Shown: piece after piece, positions 10,426-23,300 of the stretch
Layout of the letters: each line of letters starts with the position of its first letter
Position numbering within the stretch: the stretch's first letter is position 1
Source: Xylogone sp. PMI_703
Taxonomy: Eukaryota; Ascomycota; Leotiomycetes
NCBI GenBank assembly: GCA_021399445.1
Contig: JAJTUQ010000002.1
Coordinates: 7,812,001 to 7,876,000, forward strand
Direction of reading: 5' to 3'
Length of the DNA stretch: 64,000 bases
Position numbers and translations under genes: made by a program
The notes under the pieces: generated by a model
What the model was told of the DNA's origin: nothing
Databases searched by the model: none
Seen by the model: only the letters and a program-made list of their open reading frames with translations

Positions 10426-11175
10426 TCAAAATGTTAATAAGCTAATAGCCATGATTACTGAAGCAATAGTCTGCACATAAGCAATGTGCGTGTGTGAATT
10501 GCTTGCAGCATTCGGCGTGCCACTCGGTTGACTTCCTGATGCTGTTGAGGTGGGCAACGTTCCTCCGGAAAGAGTGATGTTGACTCCATTGGGATATACA
10601 TCTGATGCATTCTGCCCACCAGTGGTCCAGGTAGTGTTTACCGCTGCAGCAGGCCCAACATTGAATGGCATGGTAACGAAGTGGTGTGTCGCGTCGCTAC
10701 CGTTGAGGGTGATTGAGCGATTGAATGGAGGTTGTTGATTCGTAACATCGGTACCGGTGGAGAGTTCAAACCAGCAGAGGGATCCACTAGTCTTCGGATT
10801 GGGAATTCCAGAGAAGAACAGGATATCCTGCCCAGGAGTGTATGCATTCGTGAACGCGGAGGAGACATAAGTCCATGGCCATTCCCAGGTGCCGTCACTG
10901 CCCACGACCGGATCGGAAGAACTGATGCTGAGGTTTGATGGATAGATTGGCGTCTTCACGGGAGGCTGGGCGCATCGATATAGGATATACAGCTCTACTT
11001 CAGCAGGCTCAAAGCTGCCAAAGATGGAGTCGCCTGCCGAGTAGGTGATGTTCGAGGAGTCTGCCCCACTCGCGTAATCAGACAGCGTCTTCCCAGAAGG
11101 AAGTGGTGGAGGGTAGATCCATTGCGCAAACGTTATTGGGAGAGCAATCACTCCCCAAATGGTCCTAGGGATCAT
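10426..11175 (-). CDS. Secreted Ser/Thr/Asn-rich protein, possibly GPI-anchored
   Basis: Single exon, 249 aa. The first 17 residues (MIPRTIWGVIALPITFA) form a signal peptide. The mature part has several N-x-S/T sequons and two cysteines about 70 residues apart (YRCAQPP and LCWFEL). A Ser/Thr/Gly-rich linker follows at about 205-228 and then a hydrophobic C-terminal tail (about 230-249) that could be a GPI-attachment signal. No catalytic domain is recognised. It resembles the general form of fungal cell-surface glycoproteins with a WxF/WEWPW-type beta-sandwich. The likely role is in the cell wall or at the surface, but this rests only on the targeting signals. Confidence 0.6.
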   Translation of the reverse strand: MIPRTIWGVIALPITFAQWIYPPPLPSGKTLSDYASGADSSNITYSAGDSIFGSFEPAEVELYILYRCAQPPVKTPIYPSNLSISSSDPVVGSDGTWEWPWTYVSSAFTNAYTPGQDILFFSGIPNPKTSGSLCWFELSTGTDVTNQQPPFNRSITLNGSDATHHFVTMPFNVGPAAAVNTTWTTGGQNASDVYPNGVNITLSGGTLPTSTASGSQPSGTPNAASNSHTHIAYVQTIASVIMAISLLTF

Positions 11176-12031
11176 GGCACGTCACTTGGCGACTTGGCCG
11201 AAGATGGAGGATTGAATAATGAGAGTGACTGTTGAACTGGTGCTCAAGATTTTCCAGCATTTACCATAGTTAGTTTGCCCCTGAAATCTGACTACCGTAG
11301 TCAGCTTGTTTAGCTCGCTTACCAATCCGCTTTAGACTTCGTATTCATCAACGGAGGCTTTAAGATTACCCCGTTAATAAAGTAAGCTTATTAGTTTATT
11401 GTATCGCGTATCATGCGCCTAAAAGTTTGTTTCAATACGGAGTATTCCTAATAAATCTTCAAGAGGCATACGATTGGAGAGCATGGCTTCGAAACCGTAG
11501 ACTCTCTCACTACCTCTTCTTCGTCGCCGATTCAAATGGCCTCTGCCCAGCTTTTGCCCTCGAATAATGTGCCATAGCAAATTTAGGAAACTGGATTCGC
11601 AGGAGATCGTATCACAATAATACTTAGGAGTCTTTCAAAGTGCTCTCAGCTATGAAATCGCAGGACGATCTCTCGAAGCGAGAAGATTTTCTGTAGGACT
11701 GGAAGGAGTGAGAAGGAGCAGTTGCGTCTTTTCTTTTGCACCTGGTGGTTTTAGCTGTAGCTTTTTTGGTTACTATGCAATTCCGGCACACCCGTCATAT
11801 CCGTTACAGCCGTGTAATTGATTAGAACGTCATATCAATACAAGTTATAATGGCATGACGGTACCGACGTCCGAGGAAGATCATCAGGCCATAGATGTTA
11901 GAGAAATGTGCATATGTCGTCATAACTAACTTCGTCCAATCTAGTATATTAATGTCAAGTAATTCCATTATATATTTCTCTAGCAGTGTCTCCTTGTAGA
12001 TTTCATTATTTGCTAGGCAGTAATAATTTCA
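11176..12031. other. Intergenic, nothing recognised
   Basis: A divergent region between the secreted protein gene (minus) and the enolase relic (plus). I see no ORF or clear site in it. Confidence 0.4.
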
Positions 12032-13576
12032 ATGATGAAATCTATATCAGCAGCGCAGAGGTTAGACTCTAGGGGGAAACCCACGGTCCAAGTTTGTGTG
12101 AAAACAGAAAATGGTTGGCGGTCCTCTGTTCTGTTTTCGTTATATTGGTAGTAAGTATTGTGATCAATGTCTAATTTTTTCTTGGTAGGCGTATTCAAAG
12201 CAATTGTCCCCTCTGGCGCTTCAAAGGGCGACTATGAAGCCTGCGAGTTGAGAGATGAAGACAGTACCGCATATGGCGGAAACGGAGTACTCAAGGCTGT
12301 GCACAACGTTGAAAACGTCATTGCGCCTGCATTATTGAGAAGTGGGTTCGACGTTGGGACCGAACTCCGTAAGATCGATGCATTGATGAGAGAGCTTGAT
12401 GGAACCCCGGACAAGACCAAACTTGGTGCCAATGCTATTCTTGCGGTGAGCATGGCATGCGCCAGAGCTGGAGCTGCTGCGCAGGTACGTATATATTCAT
12501 ACGATTCTTCTCCTGCGAAACCCGAAATAACCTGAATGTACTGTGATCACTTGGTTCTGAGGCTGAAATAAATAGAATATACCTTTATATGAATTTTTAC
12601 GTCGTGAGGCTGGCCTCGCAAAGACATCAGGATCATACGTTCTTCCTGTACCATTCTTCAATGTCCTAAATGGTGGGGTTCATTCTGTATATTTTCTTAT
12701 CTCAGTTTCAGCCGTTTTAGAATAACACGCTTCATAACCAAGATGATCACTGATAGAAAACCAGCTACCGGCATTGGTGATGAAGGCGGGTTTGCACCTC
12801 CGATTTCAAAGCCGCAGGAAGCGCTCGAGCTGCTTACAACAGCAGTCGCAAATTGTAACTATACTGGTCAGATCAAATTTGCAATTGACCCTGCATCTAG
12901 TGAGTTTTTCCACATGAATACCTATAATCTTGGATTTAAGGGCCAATCCGAGGATTTGTTGTCTCCGAGGGAACTGTCTGGCCTATATCGAGAGTTGATG
13001 AACGATTACCCGCTTGTTCTTCTTGAAGATCCGTTTGCTCAGGATGACTGGCCCTCGTGGACGGCTTTTAACGCTGACTGCCCTATCGAGCTTGTTGGGG
13101 ACGACTTACTGGCTACCAATATTAGAAGACTGGAAATTGCCCAAGAAAAGCAAGCTTGCAATTCCATGTTATTGAAGATTAATCAGATTGGAACCATCTC
13201 CGAGGCAATTGATGCGTACGTACTCCCGCTGAGAATCACTTTATCTTCGCATTTTCCCTTGGTAGTAATTATTGGGTACATATATTGCAGTCTTTAGTTT
13301 ATTTATTGACTATCTGTTAGTGCATGCTTTGCTTATAAGCTTGGGTGGAGCGTTTTTGTCTCACATCGTTCTGGTGAAAGTACAGATGATTTCATCGCAG
13401 ATTTAACCGTTGCGCTAGGTTCTGGCCATCTCAAGTCCGGTGCTCCTTGTAGGGGCGAGAGAGTAGCAAAATATAACCGCCTAATGGATATTGAGGATGA
13501 GTTACTAGAAACCGGTGAAAAGGCTCTCTATGCGGGTTTAGACTTCAGATATGCCCATCAGCAATACTTGAGATAG
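12032..13576 (+). pseudogene. Enolase-like gene, frameshifted with an internal deletion
   Basis: Recognisable enolase pieces in order: 12032-12113 (LDSRGKPTVQV), 12189-12484 ([19 protein letters not shown] to [21 protein letters not shown]), 12576-12686 (YVLPVPFFNVLNGGVHS), 12721-12742, 12743-13215 (GIGDEGGFAPP, LLEDPFAQDDW, LLKINQIGT) and 13321-13576 ([16 protein letters not shown] to the stop). The inter-piece gaps have GT-AG ends and good phases. After NGGVHS the frame runs NNTLHNQD and then stops. A shift into the next frame resumes at MITDRKPATGIGDEGG. About 45 residues of canonical enolase, including the QEFMI block with one catalytic glutamate (yeast E168), are absent and cannot be hidden in an intron there. 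Glycolytic function is therefore lost. Confidence 0.8.
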
Positions 13577-14185
13577 TGTAACATCTGATAATGAAACGAT
13601 GGATGAATTCGGGGGTATTCAGAATCCTAATGATGAAGGATGCGAGCTACATTGTACACCATCTTCTAGTCTAACCAGACCCAACTTAACGATTTCTTAT
13701 ATTTTTATTGAATTAAAAGCTAACTGATGTAGCACAGTTGTCAATGGATCTGATGGTTATGTGTAGTCATATCGTCTGAATAGCGAGATGTTGCGGATAT
13801 CTGCGGCCGCAGCGTCACTACGGGTTCGTTTGAAACGCAATGCGACTTGCGGACTTTCTGCGGACGGTAAACATTCACCTATGCTCCATCAAGATACTCC
13901 CTCCATAGAAGCATACCGAGGTTATTTGTTAGAAAATCCCTAAGTACTTGCGGCCGAAATAGATCCGCTCTTTGACCTCTCCACGTCTTCCAGTGGTGTC
14001 CGAGGGGCACGTGTAGTCGGCCAGCGTAAAGAGAAAAGTATATATTCTATAACTTGTTTCAAGGTCATTTGTATTCATTGTCATTGTAGCTTTCCTTTCG
14101 CTGAAGTTATTGAGAAACAAGCTCATCGAATCAAAAGCCAACGGTTACCTTGTTCTCTAATCATTCCATCACACTTATTGCAAAC
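13577..14185. other. Intergenic, promoter side of the esterase gene
   Basis: A TATATATT stretch at about 14038-14045 could serve the esterase gene. I see nothing else. Confidence 0.35.
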
Positions 14186-15118
14186 ATGGGCTTCGAGTTA
14201 AACCCTTTGCAAGAGGCAACTATCAGTCCCGAAGCTGCCGCTTGGCTCAGAGCAGCCAATCCTCTCCCCGATAATGCGACTGGGGATCCTATATTGTTCC
14301 GCTCACATTTCCAGAGCCTGGAGGATGTCGCTGAGGGTAATTTAATTAAGAGATATAACCTGAAGGTGGAGCAAAAGAGTTTTGGTGGGATTACAACGTT
14401 GGCTATTGAGCCACCTTCGATTGAGCCCCGGAAGGAATCCAAGATCATCTACAACATCCACGGCGGTGGCTGTGTCATGGGGACCGCAAGGGATAGGGCT
14501 GCTCTATACACCGCTGGGGAGTTTGGAATACGAGTATATTCTGTTGAATATTCACTTTCGCCGGAAGTCAAATATCCAGTTGCAATAGACCAGTGTCTCA
14601 CTGTCTATAAGGAATTGATCAAAGAATTTGGGGCGTCAAATATTATAGTTTCTTCCAGTTCTGCTGGGGGCCAACTGGCAGGCTGTTTATTTCGCCACAT
14701 TCACATTGAGAAGCTTGCTGCGCCATTAGGAAGTGTCTTTTTTACGCCGACTCTCGACTTGTCTGCCGCTGGAGATTCGTCAGTTGTCAATGACGGAAGA
14801 GATCTCGTACCAACTTCTATGTTTATTGAATCATTCCGCACATTTTATCTAGGGGGCGCAGATCCTAAAGATCCCGCTGTCTCCCCCATTTACTTTGGTT
14901 TCGACAATACTTTTCCTCCTACGATAATAACCACCGGTACACGAGACATGATGCTTAGCCACGCCATTCGTCTTGATTGGAAATTGAGATCTGTTGGAGT
15001 GCGGACAAGCTTGTTGGTAGGAGAGGGAATGTGGCATGGATTTAATTGGGAAGCTGACATGCCGGAAGCAGTGGCTTGCCGCAAGGAAGTATATCGCTTT
15101 CTGGAGACACTTATTTAA
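14186..15118 (+). CDS. Alpha/beta-hydrolase fold-3 esterase (hormone-sensitive-lipase family)
   Basis: 310 aa from the first ATG in frame; the frame is open a little further left but without an ATG. The HSL-family oxyanion motif HGGG is at H92-G95. The nucleophile region reads SSSAGG with S159 in place of the usual GDSAGG, so the residue before the serine is Ser instead of Asp. The acid is D254 (GTRDMML) and the base H284 (MWHGF). All three catalytic residues are present in order. No signal peptide is seen, so it is probably cytosolic. Expected substrates are short acyl esters or acetylated secondary compounds; the real one is unknown. The nearest relatives by feel are fungal steryl-acetyl-hydrolase or lipase-like proteins. 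Confidence 0.85.
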   Translation: MGFELNPLQEATISPEAAAWLRAANPLPDNATGDPILFRSHFQSLEDVAEGNLIKRYNLKVEQKSFGGITTLAIEPPSIEPRKESKIIYNIHGGGCVMGTARDRAALYTAGEFGIRVYSVEYSLSPEVKYPVAIDQCLTVYKELIKEFGASNIIVSSSSAGGQLAGCLFRHIHIEKLAAPLGSVFFTPTLDLSAAGDSSVVNDGRDLVPTSMFIESFRTFYLGGADPKDPAVSPIYFGFDNTFPPTIITTGTRDMMLSHAIRLDWKLRSVGVRTSLLVGEGMWHGFNWEADMPEAVACRKEVYRFLETLI

Positions 15119-15722
15119 AAGGCATCATATAAGGAGAATGATGCCATATATGAAATTCCTAGGATTTGTTGGGAAGTTAATTGATTTAACGGCTTATTAT
15201 CACACCCTGATCTTGACATAAATAAAATCCAATCCTTGTCCAGTTAGGTATTACTGTTGTTATCGTCCGGTTTGGCAGTTTCTAAATGGTGACATTTCGG
15301 GGCCTATCCCAATTGCACAATCCTTTCAATCATGTCGTTCTTTTTGTAGCCCCACCACTCGTAATAACTATCTGGCGGATCAACAAGTATTGAATCAATA
15401 CCATCCCACTAGAAAACGCCGTCTTCTCCAATTTTTCCAGCAAGGAACAACTCTCTCCGGTATGATTCACTTTCAAGCCACGTTTTACGTACTGTTGCGA
15501 TGTGGATACGGTGATAATATTAGCTCGATATCCGTAGGGGAATTAATCAATCTTAAGAATTTAAGTTTGACAAAGCCGTTATAGATCAAAAAGATAGCTT
15601 GGTCACGACAAGAGGATTGCTTATAATTAGATTATCGTTAGAATGACTGCATCAAAATTTAGTGACAGGATTATTCCAAAGCCATCAGGTTCTTGACATC
15701 CAATATTGATCCCATCCCCAAA
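15119..15722. other. Intergenic between convergent genes, nothing recognised
   Basis: It lies between the esterase (plus) and the RNA-dependent RNA polymerase (minus) and is AT-rich. No gene is seen. Confidence 0.4.
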
Positions 15723-18700
15723 TTAGTCTTCATTATCGTAAACCATATCATCCTCATCTTCATCAATGCCATTACTATCGACATTCACACCCATTTCATT
15801 ACCAGCTATATCATCCTCCTTCTCAACTGCAACCTTAACAGGTCTCATAATAGCTGCCATATGGCTACTGAGTGGGCTCAGCCCAACCCTCATAGCTTTA
15901 ATAAAAGCAAGCTGTCTCCCACACATCCACCACGGAAAGTTTCCTCTCCAATATCTTCTATATGTCACTGAAGCTTTTAGTAAAGCCCAGGAGCTAAAAT
16001 CCTTGCTCAATATTTCGAGATCAGGAAGTATGGTGCGCTGTCTAATTATGTCGCTATTCTCTATACTTACGGAAATGCTATTCCACAAAGGAAAGCAGAT
16101 ATCCATAGCTTCTTTAAAAGCCTTGGTCTTATTCTTCTGGTTCCAAAGCCGGACCCAGGTATTGTTCACGTTTTCAAGATCCGCTTTTAGCTGATTATAG
16201 AGCTCTTTGCATGTATTATCTGTACTTGAACGGCGTTCAAAGTCTTCTGCCAAGATAATAAGATCTGGATCTATCTCTTGAGTTATCGTTTTCTTGGTTT
16301 TGTGTTTGCACTCTTCGACGACTTTTTCAATTACCCCCTTCAGATGATCTATGATGTTAACCTTTTTTTCGATATGCATTTTCGAAGCCTCATTTTCGAT
16401 TTCCTTCTTTATACGACTCCAGGATTCATGTGTTAGGATATCGCCTTGTTTAGGTGCGTCAACTAGCTTACTGCACAACAAACCCAAGCGAACTGAGGCG
16501 TCTGAATCCAGCGGGTGGTTTTTCAAGGAAAGATCCCTTTTATAATTCGTGGCTGTTCCGAGGAGACTCATCCTTGTGTTGAAGATGCGGCTACGCTGAA
16601 GGAACATTTGTACTGGATCCGAATGACCTTCAGCTAAAATATCTTCGTATTTTGTTTTGTCTTTTGTAAGGTAGCCTTCTCCGTAGAAATCAATATCTTG
16701 AGGCTCGCTTGCATTCTCGAAGTTCTTGACTATATTTTCGTCCCAACATATCCAGCAACGGTCACCATCGTAATCACCACCACTCAATTTATCTGCTAGG
16801 GGTCTCGGGCCTTTTCTTGAAAATAGAGCGACGTCCTTGATATCTTTCAGTTTTGGAACATATCGTGCCCTGACTTTCTGGATGTCGGTAGGTAAATGGG
16901 CTGGAGATCTTGAGACAAGGATATCTCTTCCATCCAAGAAGAGTAGGCTCTCGCCTGTTATCTCGTTAAGAAAAGGTCTCGAAAAGACAAGATGAACCTC
17001 GTCATTCTCCAGCTCTCCGGAGAAATCCACTCCTATATAGGTATTGGTAGATTTGGGTACGACGATATGGAACTTCTCCTGCAAGCTCTCCAACCTTTTA
17101 GCAAACATCTTCTGAACCCGTTCTTCGATGAACTTAGACTTATTCGGGAGGAACCCGGCATCAAGAAGCATATTTATCTGATCGCTAGATTCTTCCGGTA
17201 AACTACCAACATTGGACGAGGTTGATCCACTCTTCTTTCTATTACCCGATTCCGAATGCACCCATCTCCGTAGTTTTTGAGGACTTTCCCGAGCATTGTT
17301 AAGCTGCTCGGCTTTATATCGAAGTTCCTCCTCTAGTATATGCGCTATGGTCTCTCCCATGATTTGGGACTCTGTCTCACCGTGATCCAGCAATGCTAGA
17401 AATTGTTCATTCACACGTGCTGGCTTGCATGGTGTAGACATTGCCGAGACATCAAATGTGCGGTGAGCAGGATGGATTTCGATCTCCTTTTCACCCCGTT
17501 TCCATTTTGACTGAGACTGGTATATTTTGATCCACATCCCACTAGAGCCATCATCTTCAATGTCTAACAGCCACAGCCCTTTTGCTCCCCCAATTCGGCC
17601 TTGAAATGCACTCGGAAGTTCAGATAAACCTAACTTTTCTCGGATTGCAATGGCCATTTTACGCGACATGAGACCACAGCCGTCGTTCATAACAAATCCG
17701 GCATCAGATCTGATGTCGGGAAGCATCTTAATCTCGTCAGGCTCTAGAGTAACAGATTCCCATGTCCTTGACTGTCCTAAAGAAATTCGACTGAAAAGCT
17801 TCAGGTATGGCTGTTGTTTGTTAGAGTCCAGAGGGATTAACCAGTTTAACATTTCACTAAGTTCCATATTCTTATGAAGTGACAACGTGGTATCAAAATC
17901 TGGACTCTTGGTGGCGAAGAAGTAGTGGTCGTGAAGGTATGTTTTCCGCGTCTCTTCTACAAGAGCATTTCCCTCAACTTCTACGTAAGGGTCCTTTCTC
18001 GAAGAAACAGAAAACCATTGCCAGGTCCTATTTAGAAAGGTATGGTGTAACTTGGAAACCCATGTGTTGAGAGCCTCATAAATTCGCCGTTCCGTTATAG
18101 TCTTGTATCCGTCTTTTGGGGAAGGGATACTGATTGTGAGAAACCGATCCGCTCCAAAGTTCCTACTTAACCGTGACTGCAGGTCCAACTTCAAGGGGCT
18201 GAATTCGATGATGATCCTGTTCCTTCGCGTGATGATCATCGCGGTCATGGATATTCCACTAGAGGTTTTTGCCCGCTCCCCTGTCATTGCTACTGCCCAC
18301 ACCTTAGGGCTCGTGCGCTCCGGAAGTGTCTTCCCTTTCAGGACTGAAAGGTTTTTGAGATAGCTCCAGAGGTTGTTATAATCAGTACAGTCGGGTAGCT
18401 CCAAATATGGCGGTATGGGAGTTTGCACGTATGTGAAGATGCGGACGACTTCGTATCGGACGTAGAAAGGAGCCCTTTTTAAATAAGTTGGCAATTCAGC
18501 TGCAACATATTAGTACGTGAAAGGCATTACAGTGACTATAGCTAACCAAAAGCGGATTCAAACGGGTGTAACTTTTCTTCTGTATGTTCCTCTAATGGAA
18601 GATCATACTCGTCATCCGGTAGTGTACTCCCGTATGATGTCTCAATATCAGAGAAGCTATCGCTTTCATCGATATAATCCGTTGGCGGTACGACTTGAAA

Positions 18701-19615
18701 CGAAGAATAGCCTGAGTCTGGTAGGTAATGTTTATAAATGGACTCCTGTGAAGAAACTGCAGGCTCTCCATCAAGTGAGTCTTCGGGCGCTGTGGAATAG
18801 CTAGTGGTTGAGGAAGCAGATGGAGAACTTGGTTCCAAAATTTCTGGTTCTGAGCGAAACCCTTTGCGTGGATGCGAAGTTATATGCTCTTCTAACGATG
18901 AAAGGATTGGCTGCATATTGGAAGAAGCTACTGCAGCTTGCCGGGTCGGCAATACAGAGGGAATAGGTTTGCCAGTGCTCATGTGCGAGATTACTTGATC
19001 TGCTCTCCGCGATGAGTCTCCCCTGTCTGTAGTATTGATCTCTTGATATAGTGGAAAAGGTTCTTGTTTCTCTCGAATAACAAGCGGCATTGCGTTATCA
19101 TCAACCGACGATGCCATGCTTGCCTGAGCACCCGAGCTGACTGCTATTGGGTTGCTAGCAGAGACCGGATTCTCTCGGCGACGGATGGGACTTGGGGGCG
19201 GTCTCTTGGAGACGCGTTCAAAATGCGGTTTTAATATGGAAAGCAGTAGGGGAAGGAGCTCATATCGCGGAGAGTTTAGTAATATTGAACTAGAATCTGC
19301 ACGCGGCTGAGACGACCACTGCTGAGATGCGTTATTGCTTTGAATCGACTGTAGCCTTGTCGCAGCGGTTTCAAAGACTTCCAGGCACTCCTGCAGGCAG
19401 TTTCTATCCTTGAAGAAGAGGAACCTGATGGTGGAGATGCATCGAGCAGCAGCCTCTCCGCTCTCATTTGCTATTTGGCTTTGGCGGACTTGAGGCGAGA
19501 ACTTAGCAGTGCCGAGCTGCAGGCCTAGATCCCACCTGGAGGATAGGTCGTTGACCAATTGGATGAACTCTGCATCGCCTCGTGTTGATGGAGTGCTCGG
19601 TGGATTTGATGCCAT
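15723..19615 (-). CDS. RNA-dependent RNA polymerase of the RNA-silencing (QDE-1/RdRP) family
   Basis: Two exons on the minus strand, 18547-19615 and 15723-18499, encode 1281 aa. The 47-nt intron (18500-18546) has a TACTAAT branch site and joins codons cleanly (ESAF then AELPTYLKRAPF). The catalytic motif GGDYDGD is at about residues 930-936; the three aspartates (D932, D934, D936) are the Mg-binding set of cellular RdRPs. The preceding PLADKLSGGDYDGDRCW block is typical. Such enzymes copy aberrant single-stranded RNA into double-stranded RNA for Dicer in quelling or transposon control. The first 356 residues are low-complexity, Ser/Pro-rich and poorly conserved, as in other fungal members. 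The tail (about the last 30 residues) is very acidic. Confidence 0.93.
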
Positions 19616-20398
19616 TCTCCCTCTAGGCGCGCATAAAGGTGAGGTTGACTAAATGGTGAAGGGCGATCACGAACGTGAGGCTGTGCGGATCTGAGGCGTA
19701 GGAACCGTGATGAGGACGGCTGCGTCAATATTACGATCAGATTCACCTTTGCCCGGCTGGCGCTCATAGCCGCAAGGCTGTAGAAAGCTGCTATCGGCTT
19801 GCTACTCGTTATCCAACATGAGGTTTTGATGTTTGTGGTGTCGACTGATCTCGCAAGCTCGAGACAAAGACGAGGATGTTTAGCGAGCCTGGTCGGGATT
19901 CTGTCATAAATGAGCAAAAGAAACCTCATTGTTCGTCTTGTGTCGTCCAATTGGAATTGCAGAACTTAAAGTTCAACAGCAGGCTCTTCTTTGTGATAGT
20001 AGCAGTTTGTATTTTGCTTTATATCGTATGCACTTTTGTATCCGCTCGCTGTGAAGATGGACTATTTGTACTGTGCTCTTATGTTGTACTTGGCAGGTTG
20101 GGAGTAAGATAACAATGATGATGTGTATAATTCTGGATGTTGTACCGTTGTAAGAGTTTAAAGTAGGTGTCACGAATGAATACCGTATACTTAAGCTTAA
20201 ATCTTGTCTCTGTCCTACTCTATACCCGCTCGTGAGGCATTATGCTATTAGTATACTGAGATAAACCCCATAACCTACCAGAGCATAATTGCACAGATTG
20301 AATCGACATATAATACAAAAACTCAAAAGGAGAAGTGCCGTTTTAATCTGTCTACTCTCTTGAAATACTTTCATTGCGATACAAGAATAACTACACGC
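19616..20398. other. Intergenic, presumed RdRP promoter and channel-gene 3' region
   Basis: There is a GC-richer part next to the RdRP start and an AT-rich part toward the channel gene. The ORFs in it look like chance. Confidence 0.4.
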
Positions 20399-23300
20399 TT
20401 AGTACTTTATTTCCTCCTTATAAATTGGAATCCTTGTCAGGTCGCTCTTGTCCCACTCAACATTGCCCTTCTGATCCAACCAAGCATACTCATCCGACAT
20501 GTCGCACACATCTGTTGATTCCTGGATTTCTTTCTGACTTAATCCCAACTGATCCTTCGGAACCCACAGCTGAGGCTTTTTATCCGCTGTCGCCACTGGA
20601 TTGATGTACGCTTCTTGTTCGATGGCTTCGTCGTATGAAGGAGGAGGTGGCCGATGGGAATCCGAGGAACTAGGATCCCAGGAAGCAGTAGGGTCGGTTC
20701 GGATATGTCTCTGGGTGGTATAATGAGATTTAAACCGTGCGGGATTGAATGCATAGCCTAAGAGAGCAGAATTCTTATCTAACAGAGATTGGAAGAGACG
20801 GCGCTTTGTGCTTGCTGGTCTTACGCCTGATTCTCTCCCCGTATCATGAAAGAGCTTCCACTGCGTGTTATCTTCCATGTCGGCAGGTACATAACGTTTC
20901 ATTGGCTTCAGCACACGATCCATTATGGCATGGAATATTGCCGTAAATACAAGGAATATTATCATCAAGACAATGGGCCCTGGCGATGTATTGATTGCAA
21001 AGAGCCCGATGAGACAGAGCTCTGCTAGATATATACCTGTCATGAGCTGTTCCATGGCAAGCGCGTATGCGGAACCTTGCATATCCAGTTCATTTTTATA
21101 CGTGAAGAAGATATTGTATCGATATGCCAGATAGATTAGAAAGAGGCCGATTGTTGCGAAGCCAAGGACTAATGGTGCTATGCATGAGTATACAATTGCT
21201 AATAGTTTCGTAAGACATATATCCATATATAAAGGTCGCTTTGGACTAGTCTTACCGATGACCCCAAGATTACAAAACTGAGGGTATATATCTGCCCACT
21301 GGAGTGATTCGAGCTCCGTATGCCGTTTGTACATCTTCCTTGGAGTCTTATCAAGAAACCTGTATAAAAAGGTAGATTTCGCCCAGCCTTCCCAATTAAG
21401 CAGAAGTTCGGAAGACATCCCAAGCCCTTGCACTATGAAATAGGCGATATAAAAATTCGATGCTTTGGGGAGATTCTCCGCCAGCAATGATGTTGCAGAA
21501 CCTGGATTGTTGATAATTTGAGTTGTGACTGAGGTTGCCGCCGAACTGAAGGTGGTAATAATGAAAACTTGGATTACCTGGAATGCAAAGTACCATGACT
21601 GCGTTTTGAGTTCAACTTCGGGTGTAGTTACTGCTCCAGAAAGCTTCATCGCCACTTTCAAACTCTGTCAGTAGCCACCCCCCATGAATGTGTATCTGGG
21701 AGAATACTTACGACGACAGAAAACGGGGACAAGTGACATGAGCATGCTAAGTGCGACCGCTGGGAGTAGTCCTGTAACGACGCCCAGGATCACCTCAGGT
21801 ATATCATTGATAAATCTCAGAAAATGGACCCCTATCCGCATATTAGTGAAATGAGCGACATTTTGGAGAAGTAGCATAGAACTTACTATCTGTCAAATAG
21901 TTGATATTACTAACCGCTCCCACGAACGCGACGGGGAAAGCCCAAAATATAATCATTGTAACAAGAAATGCAGTGGCCAGTACTTTTCTTATTAACCTTT
22001 CCGCCCATCCTATTCGCAGATTCTTCCAAAGTACCTGCTCGGGGGTAATGCCGATCGCTCGAGCAATCATCTGTGGAGGCTTTCGTGGTCTGTTCGTTCT
22101 GTATGCTTCCTGAGCAGCGGCTTGGGTTTGGAACTCAACGAATAAAGCTTGGACTAATTTATCGGTAGAACTACTCCCGGATGCAATATCCGCGTAGTCT
22201 TGCTGTTGGCTTTCTACCTTGGGGTTGAGCTTTTGTAGTTGTCTTCTTTCATAGTCGATTGTATCGACCTTGTTCCCAATATACGGTATCTTCCATCTTT
22301 TTATCCTATGATGCGGACGGTCCTTCTGGCTCAGCCAGTGGGCCCATGATAACCTGGACTCAAGTTCAGTGTCTGTATCATGAGAATGCACTTCCTTATT
22401 TTTATGTATAGGAGAGGTGAGGCGACTGAACCCAGACTTCTGCGGCTTTTGCGCTTTAATCCGTCTCTTATTTGCTACCTTTATTAGCTTGATTTCCCCA
22501 TTTTCAAGCCTCATTGCGGATTTATCTCGCTCTTCAACATTACCCTCGAGATCCTTGCAATTGGTCACGAACCAATAATTCTTCATTGATGGATAGAATA
22601 TTGTTTTTATTTTATCACCTTGTAGATTCTCTTTGGGAACGGAAGTAAAGAGAACAGTCCGAGATGAAATTCTCCTCGAATGCATCGGAGAGAGAAAGTA
22701 TGCATGGCGGAGGTTGATGTAAAAAATGGTTTCTCGGAGAATCACCAGCATAACAAAGGCTATTCAGGTTAGATTAGTACTAGAATGATGCTATGCTCAC
22801 TCACTGAAGAATATCCACCCAATGAATGCATGGGCGTAGTACCTATGTCTACCTTGCCTTCCAATGTTACTAAATGACAGGATATCCAGTTGGTTCTGTC
22901 CTCCTCCCCCAGTAGCATTAATAGGATATAGCACAGGCCATGTAAGACAACATCCCACGAAGCAGATAACCGTCAATAATTTGAGAAACCGAAGGAAAAG
23001 GTACCCGTCTAAGGATTGGTGGTGGAGTGTGTATGAATCATCGAGCTTCCACCACGGCGCGAGCCAGGTTAAAGACGTATTTGGCACTGATTTGGTTTTC
23101 TCACTGTATTCAAATTGCTTAGATTCTGTTCTACAATTGCATGGAGGGTATGCTTACTGATCTTCAAGGGTGCCTAAGAACGTCCTTGGAGCATACACCC
23201 TTGTATACTTCCTCCGAAGAACGAGAAATGCTGTCACATATGCTCCTGCCACGGCAGCAACCGGTATCAAAGTTGACAGAAGTGCAGAAGCAGAAGATGA

